A stretch of 64,000 nucleotides of DNA from Halobellus litoreus. Lineage in GTDB: Archaea > Halobacteriota > Halobacteria > Halobacteriales > Haloferacaceae. The stretch covers positions 1 to 64,000 of the forward strand of contig NZ_JANHAW010000005.1 of assembly GCF_024464595.1 (NCBI RefSeq), read 5' to 3'. The position numbers and the translations under genes are program-made. The notes under the pieces were generated by a model. The model saw only the letters and a list, made by a program, of their open reading frames with translations. It ran no database searches and was not told where the DNA came from. This document shows positions 7,533-16,380 of this stretch, in pieces; position 1 is the first letter of the stretch, and each line of letters begins with the position of its first letter.

Positions 7533-10526
7533 ATGTCAATTCAACATCACCAGGTCGTCGACGATCTCAAACCCAAGGCCGCTGTGAGATCACGAATTTC
7601 TCCGCAGCGGGCCGACCGTCTCCGAGAGTTCATCCTCGGTCACCTGCCAAGGGGTCTGACCGTCGACGTCGTCATTTCCTCCAGCGTCCAGACCGCTGCC
7701 GTTCTCCCCGTCGATGTCGATGCTATCGTCTCTTCAGATGCGACCGAAATCGAACGCGCTCAGGCCGAACAGTTGCTCGCCGGCGTCGACACTGATTACC
7801 TGGTGATGGTGACTGGGACCGAGGCCGACCTCACCCGCATCCCGCTCAACGACCAGCTCACCGCCGACCACGCCCACCAGTTCGGCCTTGCCTTTCACGA
7901 ACTGCTCCACATACTCAAGACAGCCATCACAGCGATATCAGAACTCCTCGAGACCGAGGTCGATGTCAAATACCATGCCCAGGTTCACGACCTCATCAAC
8001 ATCGTCGAGGATGGCGCCATCGAGTCCGAAGCCATCCACGGCGAGAATTTCAGCGATAACGCCGGAATTCGACTTGAACTCACTCGACGGCTCCACTCGC
8101 AGACGCCCAAGGACATCCCAGACGGTGAGGAAATTCGCTACTCGTTCTGGGACGCTGTGACGAGTTGTCTGTACGACGAAGCCATCTATCCGACGGGAAC
8201 GACCGATGTTCTTCTCGACGAAAACGATTCTCGCATACAATTCAAGAGTGATGCGGATCGGGATGCGTTCGAGGCGATCCACACAGAACTGTGTACGCTG
8301 TCTGACGACGTACACGCGATTCGGAGCGCCGACCGATCAGACATCACTCACAACCACGACAAGACCGCCTCGATCCGTCGAGCGCGACGAGTTATCCAGA
8401 CATGGACCGACCACATTCAGCCCGTCCTCGAGGCCGACAAAGAGGACGAAGAAGAGCAGGAACAGGACGTCCAGGTCAACCAACAGGTCGGTGGTAAGAA
8501 CGAAGGTGGGTATCAAGACCAGTCCAGCGGGGATGGGAGTGACGAGGCCGCAGAATTGCTGGAAATGCCATCCAACTCTGATGCAGGCGACGACAGTTCC
8601 AGTAGAAACGAAGGGCTACAGGACGCTGAAGAGGGCGCTAGTACAGATGAGGATTCACAGCGGCTGTCACAGACCCAGCCCCCGACGCAACTCCCCGAAG
8701 ACTTCGATCCGACCGACGTCTCGCTATCGCGGGAAGCAACGAGTGACCCCCATCAAAACGTCTTCGAACAACCGCCGGTCACGGACGATCCCAGCCCCAC
8801 CGACGTCGGCGAGATCGACAATCATGGGGAAGAGGACGAACAGAACGACGAGCAGGCCCCCAGCATTGGCGAGGGCGCACAGGGGCACCACCGCGATGGT
8901 AAAGACGGACGTGACGCAGAAGCCGACGTGGAGAGAACTGACGCCGCTCAGGACACGGGAGGCGACAGTGATGGTGAGGGAGATGTCAAAGACAAGGCGG
9001 GTGGAGAGAATGATGGACAGGCCGAGTCAGAATCCGAACCGTTGAGTCGGGCTCAAGCTATCGCGCAGGCCGCTGACCGTGCCCGACAACGCGAGCAGGA
9101 ACGACAGGGTGGGAATCCAGGCCAGAGGACGAACACCGAGACAGAAGCGCCGTCGAAGTCACCATCTCCTGAGGAGGACATGGGTGACGTCCCGAGATCC
9201 GCCGCTTCGAGTTCCATCGACACTCAGCAACAGAACCAAGACCAGCTCACTCTCGGGAAATTCGGCGGCGATTCCCAGGATAATCACGAGGGTACAAATC
9301 CCGATACGAGCGAAGGCGAGACCGACGACGAGCACTCCTCGGACGGATTAGATGAGGCATGCCAGTCGGACCAAGCGGATACCCCGACGCTCGAGACGGC
9401 GAGCAGCAGCGCGGCGGGAGACATCGACACCGACGCACGTTCGGAATCGGAGTCCGGTTCAGAACCCGAAGCAGAATCAGACTCTGAATCGGGGCAAGAC
9501 ATCCCGGAAGGACCTGCCCATACCGAGAGTTCGACGAGGTCGCCCGACGAAGACGAAGCCACCTACGAGAATGCCCTTGCCGGAGACGAACGCGCTGCCC
9601 ACCGTGAATCCGAGCGCGAAGGTATCGACGAACAGGCCCTCGAAGAAGAACTCTCCGCGCTAGCTGACCAGCTCGAACGCTCCGCCCGCCAGCAAGCACA
9701 GAACGGAAAAGATCAGAACAATGGGGAGGGTGGACAATACGGTGGGCCTGGAAGTCTCGAGGATCTCGAGATTCTCCCCATCAGCGACAATCTCGCCCTC
9801 AATCGCGAGTGGGGCGCTATCGAAGAAGGGGCTGATCGGGTCGCAGAAACTCTCGAAATGTACCTTCGACTCGACCGCCGCAAAAACGTGCGACGTGGTC
9901 TTTCTTCTGGGGCGTACGATCCGCGGGCCGGTCATCGCCTCGCTATCGGTGACCCCCGCGTGTGTAAATCCCGAACCCTTGGGGACGAAAAGCAGTACGC
10001 GCTCGTCCTCATCCTCGATCGATCTGGATCGATGCGGCGGGGGTCACCGCCGAAGATCGAGATCGCAACGCAAGCCCTTGCCCGGTTCGCACTCGCCGCC
10101 GAGAACCTCGGGATTCGCGTCGCCATCACTGACTTCTACCGTGGCGAGGCACGTCTCGTGAAGCCATTCAGCATAGAAACGCGCCACGTCCAGGCGAATC
10201 TCCTTGATACGACGTGTGGTGGCGGGACGCCCCTCGCGGATGCGGTTATCCTCGCCCGTGAACTCGTCGAAGCACAACGCGACGAGCCGCTGATAATCAC
10301 TGTGACGGATGACAACCCCTCTTCGACGGACGATGTCATCGACCAGATCCGGCGGTCGCACGCACCCGTGTGTTCGCTCACTATCGCGACCGATTGCCAA
10401 CCCGGGTCGCTCTCTGACAGCGCCTCCGAACTCTCCCGGTACTACGAACGCCAAGAAGCCGTTTACACACCCGATCGTCTCGACGACAGACTCGATCAGT
10501 TCGCGAGTCTGCTAGCGGGGTTGTGA
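7533..10526 (+). CDS. CobT-like protein: putative metallopeptidase domain, acidic linker, VWA domain
   Basis: This protein has 997 residues. An N-terminal domain carries FHELLHIL (about residues 120-127), a zincin-like HExxH, with a possible third ligand Glu in NIVEDGAIE about 35 residues on; this matches the DUF2201/CobT-like putative metallopeptidase pattern. Residues about 300-740 are a low-complexity Asp/Glu/Ser/Gln linker. The C-terminal VWA domain has a MIDAS: LDRSGSM (about 825), GGTPLADA (Thr, about 896) and VTDDNPS (about 921). Such proteins pair with MoxR ATPases, as here with the upstream gene. The substrate is unknown; cobalt chelation is only one use of this pair, and no other cob genes are nearby. 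Confidence 0.85.
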   Translation: MSIQHHQVVDDLKPKAAVRSRISPQRADRLREFILGHLPRGLTVDVVISSSVQTAAVLPVDVDAIVSSDATEIERAQAEQLLAGVDTDYLVMVTGTEADLTRIPLNDQLTADHAHQFGLAFHELLHILKTAITAISELLETEVDVKYHAQVHDLINIVEDGAIESEAIHGENFSDNAGIRLELTRRLHSQTPKDIPDGEEIRYSFWDAVTSCLYDEAIYPTGTTDVLLDENDSRIQFKSDADRDAFEAIHTELCTLSDDVHAIRSADRSDITHNHDKTASIRRARRVIQTWTDHIQPVLEADKEDEEEQEQDVQVNQQVGGKNEGGYQDQSSGDGSDEAAELLEMPSNSDAGDDSSSRNEGLQDAEEGASTDEDSQRLSQTQPPTQLPEDFDPTDVSLSREATSDPHQNVFEQPPVTDDPSPTDVGEIDNHGEEDEQNDEQAPSIGEGAQGHHRDGKDGRDAEADVERTDAAQDTGGDSDGEGDVKDKAGGENDGQAESESEPLSRAQAIAQAADRARQREQERQGGNPGQRTNTETEAPSKSPSPEEDMGDVPRSAASSSIDTQQQNQDQLTLGKFGGDSQDNHEGTNPDTSEGETDDEHSSDGLDEACQSDQADTPTLETASSSAAGDIDTDARSESESGSEPEAESDSESGQDIPEGPAHTESSTRSPDEDEATYENALAGDERAAHRESEREGIDEQALEEELSALADQLERSARQQAQNGKDQNNGEGGQYGGPGSLEDLEILPISDNLALNREWGAIEEGADRVAETLEMYLRLDRRKNVRRGLSSGAYDPRAGHRLAIGDPRVCKSRTLGDEKQYALVLILDRSGSMRRGSPPKIEIATQALARFALAAENLGIRVAITDFYRGEARLVKPFSIETRHVQANLLDTTCGGGTPLADAVILARELVEAQRDEPLIITVTDDNPSSTDDVIDQIRRSHAPVCSLTIATDCQPGSLSDSASELSRYYERQEAVYTPDRLDDRLDQFASLLAGL

Positions 10527-10652
10527 TAATTAGCTGAAGATTCCATACATTCTATCTTAATAACTCTGTCACTGATAAATCCAGTTTGCTGAATACACAG
10601 CGCATATCCGTCACCACCTGCGTTCCGAGAAACATGTACAATACTGAGCAGT

Positions 10653-10901
10653 CTACCAGCCACTGGTTAGCGATGAAATGAACCCGAAGACAGCTAGTAC
10701 GTCAACAACGCCTAGCAACCCACCGATAGCCACCCATCCCATCACGAGACTGCTTGCTGCACCAGAGAACGGGCCGGAAAAGATGTCCATCGGGGCAACG
10801 CCGATAACCATCGATAAAATCAGAGTGAACAACAGGTACGCGACATTCCCGGCGATAAGTCCGATAACTAGTCCTACTGGGTCGCCCCCACCTCTACTCA
10901 T
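10653..10901 (-). CDS. Small membrane protein, 82 aa
   Basis: After a short glycine-rich start (MSRGGGDP) there are two clear hydrophobic segments (about residues 9-32 and 45-74, the second long enough for two passes). I do not recognise the family. It is the only minus-strand gene among its neighbours, and its upstream region is shared with the divergent SWIM operon, including the box pair at 11062-11100. Confidence 0.65.
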   Translation of the reverse strand: MSRGGGDPVGLVIGLIAGNVAYLLFTLILSMVIGVAPMDIFSGPFSGAASSLVMGWVAIGGLLGVVDVLAVFGFISSLTSGW

Positions 10902-11061
10902 AACTCCACATGAGTTGGGCCGCTGTCACAAAGCTATCGCTCAGCCACATTTGAATAGGGCAGTACTGACTACACGCTCTATATCTGCCAACGTGATTTC
11001 ATTCAGTTGAGGATCTATTACGTTGAAAAGCACGAGGACTTCCACGAACCGCTATGAGATT

Positions 11062-11100
11062 GTCCTACGCTACGTAGACACCAGGTTTGTTATGTAGGAC
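11062..11100. promoter_or_regulatory. Inverted 12-bp box pair A (spacing 27)
   Basis: GTCCTACGCTAC at 11062-11073 and GTTATGTAGGAC at 11089-11100 form an imperfect inverted repeat whose arms start 27 bp apart. The pair lies just upstream of leader copy 3 and between divergent genes. The symmetry suggests a dimeric regulator. Confidence 0.65.
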
Positions 11101-11114
11101 ATCTTCCGAGCCAA

Positions 11115-11144
11115 TTTTTCACCCCCCGCGTCGGTAGTGGGGCG
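11115..11144 (+). promoter_or_regulatory. Leader hairpin, copy 3
   Basis: TTTTTCACCCCCC, a loop with GTCGGTAGT, then GGGGCG. It ends 42 bases before the ATG at 11187 and 14 bases after box pair A. Confidence 0.65.
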
Positions 11145-11186
11145 TCCAGCAGACGACCGACTTCAACATTCCGCCCTTCGTCAATC

Positions 11187-12203
11187 ATGTCCTGTCGAAC
11201 CATCCACTCAGCCGACGGCAGTGTGCCTCACCTGGCGTTGCCACCAGGCGCACTCGCCCACATGGACCGTGACTACGACTACAAAGTTGATCGCGATCCA
11301 CCGAACGTCGAACCCATCGAACACCAGATTCGCCTCGACTTCATGGGCGGTGGGCCTGTCCGCCGCGACCAGCTCCTCGGAGACTACAATCCCTGGTCAT
11401 ACAAGGCCGAGACTCCCACAACCCATCCCTGGCGGGGGGTAAAACAGAAGCCGAGGGGCCTCGATTACGCCGAAGCATCGTGTGATGTACGGATTCGCGA
11501 AGAGGAGAAGTTCTACGAACACGCCGACGATGACACTGTTCTGGTCGACGCACCTGCCTACCTTGCCGCACGTATCCGCGAAGCTAGTGAGCAATCCGAC
11601 CCTCACGAAGCCGTCCGTGAGGTGCGTAAGGACCGGGAGAAGTGGTATCAGGAACTCATCCCCGGCGCGAATCTCCGCCAGATCCTCAAGGAGTCGTCCT
11701 ATGGGTCGCTGATCGAGAAGTGCATCGGACCCACTCCCGACGCCAACCACCTCCTCGAGCACAACGCCTTCGTGGGGATGGTCATCGTTGACGACGACAC
11801 CAACCCCGACGCAATCGCCCGAGAACATGACATCGACTCGGTGTACGTCCTCCCGGAATCTGTGCTCTCACACGCGAACACTGACGAACCAGTGGCTCTC
11901 GCTGACTACGGTATCGAACTCCCCGCACCCGTCCTTGTCGGAGAATACGACAGCGGGAGCCAGTACCCATTCATCCCGTGGGGGGACGCCCTCACCTGTT
12001 CGTGCCCGTACAAGCAATCCGCTCCCTTCCGCGTGATGTGTAAACACGAACTTCTCGCGACCATCGTCTGTGGCGACCACGACTCAATATTCATCCCTCT
12101 CACCCGGGGTATCCACGTCCCTCACCGCGCTCGTCGATTCGCTAGTCCCGAGATCGCCGTTTCTCACCAGCCGCGAACAGCGGGAGGTCACCCGTCGCCA
12201 TGA
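11187..12203 (+). CDS. SWIM zinc-finger protein
   Basis: This protein has 338 residues. Near the C-terminus (about 270-288) lies CSCPYKQSAPFRVMCKHE, a CxCx(n)CxH SWIM finger, a small zinc domain that binds DNA or protein. The rest of the protein is acidic and unrecognised. It is the first gene of a three-gene operon: its TGA overlaps the ATG of the methylase-like gene by four bases. Box pair A and leader copy 3 precede it. Confidence 0.8.
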   Translation: MSCRTIHSADGSVPHLALPPGALAHMDRDYDYKVDRDPPNVEPIEHQIRLDFMGGGPVRRDQLLGDYNPWSYKAETPTTHPWRGVKQKPRGLDYAEASCDVRIREEEKFYEHADDDTVLVDAPAYLAARIREASEQSDPHEAVREVRKDREKWYQELIPGANLRQILKESSYGSLIEKCIGPTPDANHLLEHNAFVGMVIVDDDTNPDAIAREHDIDSVYVLPESVLSHANTDEPVALADYGIELPAPVLVGEYDSGSQYPFIPWGDALTCSCPYKQSAPFRVMCKHELLATIVCGDHDSIFIPLTRGIHVPHRARRFASPEIAVSHQPRTAGGHPSP

Positions 12204-13105
12204 CGACACTCTTGGAACCCAAACACCGCGAACTCGTCACTGACTCGCTCGACGACATCAGTCAGCAGACGGGTAAATCCACCTACCGGGTCTTCTCCGA
12301 TTGGATCAGTATGGCGGTCGCCAGCTTCTCCGGCGACGAAGACGCCTATCAGAAACCGCTCGACCGGTATCGAAATGATGGTCGGGACGAGGAGACGGTT
12401 CGAGAGTTCGCGACGCTGCACGCCAACGCCCTCGGGGGTCTCGTCCTTGCGATGGAGGAAACGCAAGAAGATGTCCTCGGCGGCGTCTACGAACACTACG
12501 GCCTCACCAGCGAGCACTTCGCCCAGTACTTCACGCCCGGAGCGGTGAGCCGAGCGATGGCCCAGATGAACCTCCCCGACACCGATAGCCTCCGTGAGGC
12601 CACGCCGGACGACCCTCTGGTGATCGGTGATGTCTCTGGGTGCGGGAGCGGTCGACTCATCGTCGACAGTGCCCATCGACTCCAGGACCTCGCACCAGAG
12701 ACTCCAGCCGTCTATCTCGGATACGACAAAGATCCTCTCTGCGCGAAGATGGCCGTTCTCAATTTCGTTCTCAACGCTATGACCGGGTACGTCCTACTCG
12801 GTGACGCCTTGAAACTCGATGCCCGACGGGTATGGTTCATCAGCACTGCCCAGCTCATCGGGGGCGACCATCCTGTGCGAGAACTCGACACGAGCGAGCG
12901 TGACCGCGTCCTCGCCCGATTCTTCGGTGTATCCCTCGTCGACGACGACACCGACGCCGGCGCCGCACAAGAGGAACCGGACACCGAATCTGAGCTGGAC
13001 GTCGACCCGGAACCAACACCCGAAGAACCAACACTCGCACCGAACCTCGATGTCACGCTCGACCCGAGTGACACCTCCCAGGCTGGTTTCGACGAGTTCG
13101 TATGA
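12200..13105 (+). CDS. HsdM-type N6-adenine methyltransferase-like protein lacking NPPY
   Basis: This protein has 301 residues. EHFAQYFTPGAVSRAMAQM (about 102-120) and DVSGCGSGRLIVDSA (about 144-158) are the SAM-binding region and motif I of Type I/N6 methylases, followed by YLGYDKDPLCAKMAVLNF and a DALKLD motif. The catalytic (N/D)PP(Y/F) tetrapeptide expected after GDAL is absent; the corresponding stretch reads RRVWFISTAQL. The protein may therefore bind SAM without methylating, or use other chemistry. The C-terminal 60 residues are an acidic tail. It is translationally coupled to the genes on both sides. Confidence 0.8.
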   Translation: MTTLLEPKHRELVTDSLDDISQQTGKSTYRVFSDWISMAVASFSGDEDAYQKPLDRYRNDGRDEETVREFATLHANALGGLVLAMEETQEDVLGGVYEHYGLTSEHFAQYFTPGAVSRAMAQMNLPDTDSLREATPDDPLVIGDVSGCGSGRLIVDSAHRLQDLAPETPAVYLGYDKDPLCAKMAVLNFVLNAMTGYVLLGDALKLDARRVWFISTAQLIGGDHPVRELDTSERDRVLARFFGVSLVDDDTDAGAAQEEPDTESELDVDPEPTPEEPTLAPNLDVTLDPSDTSQAGFDEFV

Positions 13106-13401
13106 CCATCTCCTGCAATCGCGACGGCTGTGATCGAACGTGGCCCCGCGATCCCGTGCTTGAGGTAGGGTGCTCATCGTGTAGCGCTCCTATCGGCACG
13201 AAGTGCAAGCGCCCGTCGGGGCACGCCGGTAATTTCGTTCATCCGCACGGAAAGCGTGACCGCCTCGCTGTCGACGAAGGCCACTACGGAACGTGTCCAC
13301 TCGATATCTGCGCTGAAACACTCGAAGACATAGATCGATCGGATACGCCCACCGAGGAAGATGGAGATACTACCGAACAGGTCTCGATCGGAGCATTTTG
13401 A
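13102..13401 (+). CDS. Small zinc-finger protein
   Basis: This 99-residue protein has six cysteines in its first 45 residues. The pattern VGCSSCSAPIGTKCKRPSG...H..HGKR resembles the small CxxCxAxxGxxC...HxxR fingers found in mobile-element DNA-binding proteins. It overlaps the preceding methylase-like gene by four bases, so it is the third gene of that operon. The final 30 residues are acidic and variable. Confidence 0.75.
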   Translation: MTISCNRDGCDRTWPRDPVLEVGCSSCSAPIGTKCKRPSGHAGNFVHPHGKRDRLAVDEGHYGTCPLDICAETLEDIDRSDTPTEEDGDTTEQVSIGAF

Positions 13402-13422
13402 ATCGTTCTTCCGGCGTTCAGC

Positions 13423-13461
13423 GTCCTACGTTACAGTACGGACGCGAGCGTAGCGTAGGAC
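13423..13461. promoter_or_regulatory. Inverted 12-bp box pair B (spacing 27)
   Basis: GTCCTACGTTAC at 13423-13434 and GTAGCGTAGGAC at 13450-13461. Arm starts are 27 bp apart, as in pair A. The right arm abuts leader copy 4. Confidence 0.7.
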
Positions 13462-13464
13462 CAG

Positions 13465-13492
13465 TTTTGTCGCCCCCGTGCCGGTGAGGGAC
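13465..13492 (+). promoter_or_regulatory. Leader hairpin, copy 4
   Basis: TTTTGTCGCCCCC, loop GTGCCGGTGA, then GGGAC. It ends eight bases before the ATG at 13501. Confidence 0.7.
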
Positions 13493-13500
13493 GTACAAAC

Positions 13501-13836
13501 ATGACCTATGAAGTCGCAGAAGACGCGCCTGAACGCACCCGTAGTGAAGTAGAACAGCTCCACGAACTCGCGGTCAACACGTTTGGCTACGCCACCGACC
13601 ACGTCCTCTTCACCGCTCACGGCGACGGGACGATCTCCGGTCGAATCGCCCTCCCTACCGGCCGTCCGTACGATGACACGGACGACGATCGGGAGCGCAC
13701 AACACTCCACGACCGAATCGCCCGTCGCTTTCAGAACAACAACGACACCGATCCCGACCCACCCGCCGTCTGCGCACCCATCACCCCAGACGCACCGAGC
13801 GCGAATATCCCGGACGAAGCGCAAGCCAGTGCATGA
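13501..13836 (+). CDS. Hypothetical protein, 111 aa
   Basis: The N-terminal 65 residues look folded, with alternating strands and a helix around RSEVEQLHELAVNTFGYATDHVLF, and the tail is acidic and proline-rich. I do not recognise a family. It is the first gene of a three-gene operon whose members overlap by ATGA, preceded by box pair B and leader copy 4. Confidence 0.7.
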   Translation: MTYEVAEDAPERTRSEVEQLHELAVNTFGYATDHVLFTAHGDGTISGRIALPTGRPYDDTDDDRERTTLHDRIARRFQNNNDTDPDPPAVCAPITPDAPSANIPDEAQASA

Positions 13837-14246
13837 CCGGTGACTCTACGCCCAATAACGTGCCTCGGTGGGAGGATATCGACCTCGATGCTATCGACTA
13901 CGAGGCGCGTGATGGTCTCTCATCCGGTCACGAGCGCACGCTTCGAGCACTGCGGTCGAAAATCGGCTCTACGGAGGCGCTGCTCCGACGCTATCTTAGA
14001 GAACTCGGTGTCTCATCCGGGGGTGACCTCGCCAAAGTCAGTATCCCGACGCATCTGCAGTATCGTGACCCGTTCGCGTTCGACCGAGTTCGCCGAGCCC
14101 GGAGCTCCCAGATGACCCTCGAGAGTCAGCGAAATCGCTTTTCTCGGGTGTATGCCGACCACTGTGCCGAGAAAGCTCGCCTCCGTGAGAAAGCCGAGGC
14201 CAAAGGTGACAGTGGCACTAATGATGGGGAGGCAGTCTCCGAATGA
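13833..14246 (+). CDS. Hypothetical helical protein, 137 aa
   Basis: The middle gene of a coupled trio, overlapping both neighbours by four bases. The protein is predicted to be mostly helical, with basic patches (RTLRALRSKIGSTEALLRRYLREL and, near the C-terminus, ESQRNRFSRVYADHCAEKARLREKAEAK) that could form a coiled coil or contact nucleic acid. The family is not recognised. Confidence 0.7.
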   Translation: MTGDSTPNNVPRWEDIDLDAIDYEARDGLSSGHERTLRALRSKIGSTEALLRRYLRELGVSSGGDLAKVSIPTHLQYRDPFAFDRVRRARSSQMTLESQRNRFSRVYADHCAEKARLREKAEAKGDSGTNDGEAVSE

Positions 14247-14620
14247 CTCAGACCTTCATTCCAACACCGGTCCCCGAACCGCTACCGCTCGCCGAATCTC
14301 TCGTCGACGACGTCCTCGATGAACTCGACGAGATGGGAACCTCGCTCGAAACAGTGAATTCCGACCAACTGCTCGAGGCTCGCTACTCGGCGCTCGACGA
14401 TCTCCTCCATACTGATCGCGACCCCTTTGGAAGCGATCTCGTCGCCATCGCCTATACGCTCCAGACCCTTGCTCGGGTGTACGATCTCCACGACGTCCAA
14501 GAGCCTGCTCAATTCCCTGATTGCGCAACAACCCTTACTGAGACGTTTCGGTCTGGTCTACTGTGGCATCATCTTGAGGCAGCCGTCACCATCGAACTCC
14601 TGGACGAACCAAATAGCTGA
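14243..14620 (+). CDS. Hypothetical protein, 125 aa
   Basis: The last gene of the trio. It is acidic and helical, with regular leucines (LAESLVDDVLDELDEMGTSLE). No known motif is visible. The roughly 120 bases after it lead to the next leader copy. Confidence 0.7.
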   Translation: MTQTFIPTPVPEPLPLAESLVDDVLDELDEMGTSLETVNSDQLLEARYSALDDLLHTDRDPFGSDLVAIAYTLQTLARVYDLHDVQEPAQFPDCATTLTETFRSGLLWHHLEAAVTIELLDEPNS

Positions 14621-14700
14621 GATTTCGACTCCGATTCAATCCGCGACAAACTGTGCATCTCGTTAACCCCGAATTGCTCGGTCGCCAAGCCACCCGACTG

Positions 14701-14725
14701 CCTCCGTTTGTCGCTCGCTGGAGGG
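14701..14725 (+). promoter_or_regulatory. Leader element, degenerate copy 5
   Basis: CGTTTGTCGCTCGCTGGAGGG keeps the TTTGTC and GGAGGG parts but lacks the C-run. Here CCTCC upstream of TTTGTC could pair with GGAGG instead. It lies about 18 bases before the ATG at 14744. Confidence 0.4.
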
Positions 14726-14743
14726 TGCGCGAGATCAGAGACG

Positions 14744-15961
14744 ATGTCCTCAGAAGCACCCGCCAGTCCCGGTCAGCGATCGCCTTCTCATGGTGAATCG
14801 CTATCGCCCGGAGTACAGGAGAGTGAGCGGTTCAAGTTCCACTACACGGTCGGGTCCGGATCATCGCGAAAAGCCATCGGGACGGCTGCACTTGCCGCCA
14901 CAAATCCCGACGCACTCGATCTCGACGATCTGGAAGCGCTTCTCGCTGCTGGTGTCGACCTCAACGCCATCCCACACCCTGGATACGCGATGATATCCTA
15001 CGCTCGCCGGGACAATCGCCCTTTCGAGGGGCCGAACTGGTTCATCGATTCCGGCGGGTACAGCGTTCAGAAGAAGTTCAACCATTACCCGACGAGCATT
15101 GACGACTATGTTGCCTACTTGAGCGAGTACGACGATCAAATCGAAAAGTACACGCTCCGGGATTGGGCGTGTGCCCTCGATCTTCTTCGCGACGCCGACC
15201 GGGATATCCGCACCCACCAGGAGTGGTCAATACGCGACCACGTCTACTGCCTGGAAGCTGCGGAGGAAGCCGGTCTCACCGCCGAACCCGTTGCCGTCTT
15301 GCAGGGGCACGACATCGAAGAGTATCTGTGGTCGTTCGACTACCTCAAAGAGCACGGCCTCGCCTCACCAACGCTTGGCATCGGGTCAATTCTTCGCCCG
15401 AACAAAACCAGTGAAGTTCGTGCGATCATTCAGGAGTTGCGCGACGCTATCCCCTCGAAGTATGCGCTCCACGGCTTCGGGATCTCGAAGACCGTTCTCG
15501 AGGACGCCGAGACCCTCTGGGCACTCGATTCGGCCGATACGACATCGTGGCAGTCGAAGGCCGCTCACGCTCGTGTGACTGACCCTGAGTGGGCCGACCG
15601 CGTCCCCGCCTGGATTCGCACTCTCCAAGCGTACATGGACTACGGCGATGCCGTCGACGCACTCATCGCAGCTGCCTACGCCGACGAGTCGGCAGACGCA
15701 GCAACCGAACCCGGGCGCTTGCGAGTCGTCCCCCTCAGCGCGTTCGCTGCCGGGAAGCCGGGCCGTCCTGACGTTGCCGACCCGTTGGTTGAGTGTATCT
15801 GTGGGAACCTAATCGACCCGAATCGGCATCCATACGAGGAAAATACCGCCTGGTGTCGATTCTGCGAGCAACTCCAGTTCAACCTATGGAACAGGCAGTT
15901 CTGTGTGGACGACACCGACGGCGTCGAGACAGACGAGCCATACCCTTCGAAAGAACTGTAG
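14744..15961 (+). CDS. TGT/DpdA-like queuine-transglycosylase-fold protein
   Basis: This protein has 405 residues and TIM-barrel-like TGT family signatures: NWFIDSGGYSVQ (compare TDSGGFQ of tRNA-guanine transglycosylase), a VAVLQGHD segment in the place of the GxVQGG loop, LGIGSIL, LHGFGISK and SADTTSW, where the Asp could be the nucleophile. A C-terminal CxC...CxxC cluster (residues about 352-384) could bind zinc. DpdA-type relatives insert 7-deazaguanines into DNA; canonical TGTs act on tRNA. An upstream in-frame ATG at 14708 exists, but it would lie inside the leader element, so I chose 14744. Confidence 0.75.
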   Translation: MSSEAPASPGQRSPSHGESLSPGVQESERFKFHYTVGSGSSRKAIGTAALAATNPDALDLDDLEALLAAGVDLNAIPHPGYAMISYARRDNRPFEGPNWFIDSGGYSVQKKFNHYPTSIDDYVAYLSEYDDQIEKYTLRDWACALDLLRDADRDIRTHQEWSIRDHVYCLEAAEEAGLTAEPVAVLQGHDIEEYLWSFDYLKEHGLASPTLGIGSILRPNKTSEVRAIIQELRDAIPSKYALHGFGISKTVLEDAETLWALDSADTTSWQSKAAHARVTDPEWADRVPAWIRTLQAYMDYGDAVDALIAAAYADESADAATEPGRLRVVPLSAFAAGKPGRPDVADPLVECICGNLIDPNRHPYEENTAWCRFCEQLQFNLWNRQFCVDDTDGVETDEPYPSKEL

Positions 15962-16018
15962 CCGCCACATTTGATGTGATTCAGTCTCACTTATGAGCAG
16001 ACCCGTCCTACTGTACCT

Positions 16019-16363
16019 GTGAATATCACCTCCAAATATCCGACCCTCAGCCTCGAATCAGAGTTCGAGGCGGACTCTTTCACCATGATTACCATCATGG
16101 ATGGTCCAGGGGTGAACGGCCTCGAGCGATACTTTCTCGGGTACTATGATGAGGACCTTCGCGACGATGATGGCTCATTCCTCGCCCGCCCCGTCGGGCA
16201 TCACGAACTCCCTCACCCGATGACGCTCCCTGAGGTCGAAGAGTGGGCGCTCGATTATCTCAGTGTCCCAGAAGAAGCCCTCACCGAATGTGAGGCTCGA
16301 CAGCTCCGAGCGAAACGAGCACGAGAAGGAGAACTGTCCGACGACGAACGCGAACAGGTGTAG
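16019..16363 (+). CDS. Hypothetical protein, 114 aa, GTG start
   Basis: The frame is clean and acidic, with a compact first 90 residues (ESEFEADSFTMITIMDGPG, ERYFLGYYDEDL) and a charged helical tail. No family is recognised. It ends 17 bases before the lipoprotein gene, so the two are probably cotranscribed. Confidence 0.6.
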   Translation: MNITSKYPTLSLESEFEADSFTMITIMDGPGVNGLERYFLGYYDEDLRDDDGSFLARPVGHHELPHPMTLPEVEEWALDYLSVPEEALTECEARQLRAKRAREGELSDDEREQV

Positions 16364-16380
16364 AAGCGGGACCGCCCTCT

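Noticed and set aside
14744-15961. Housekeeping archaeal tRNA-guanine transglycosylase (TgtA)
   Set aside because: Too short, no PUA domain, altered QGG loop and a different zinc site; it fits the DpdA-like group better.
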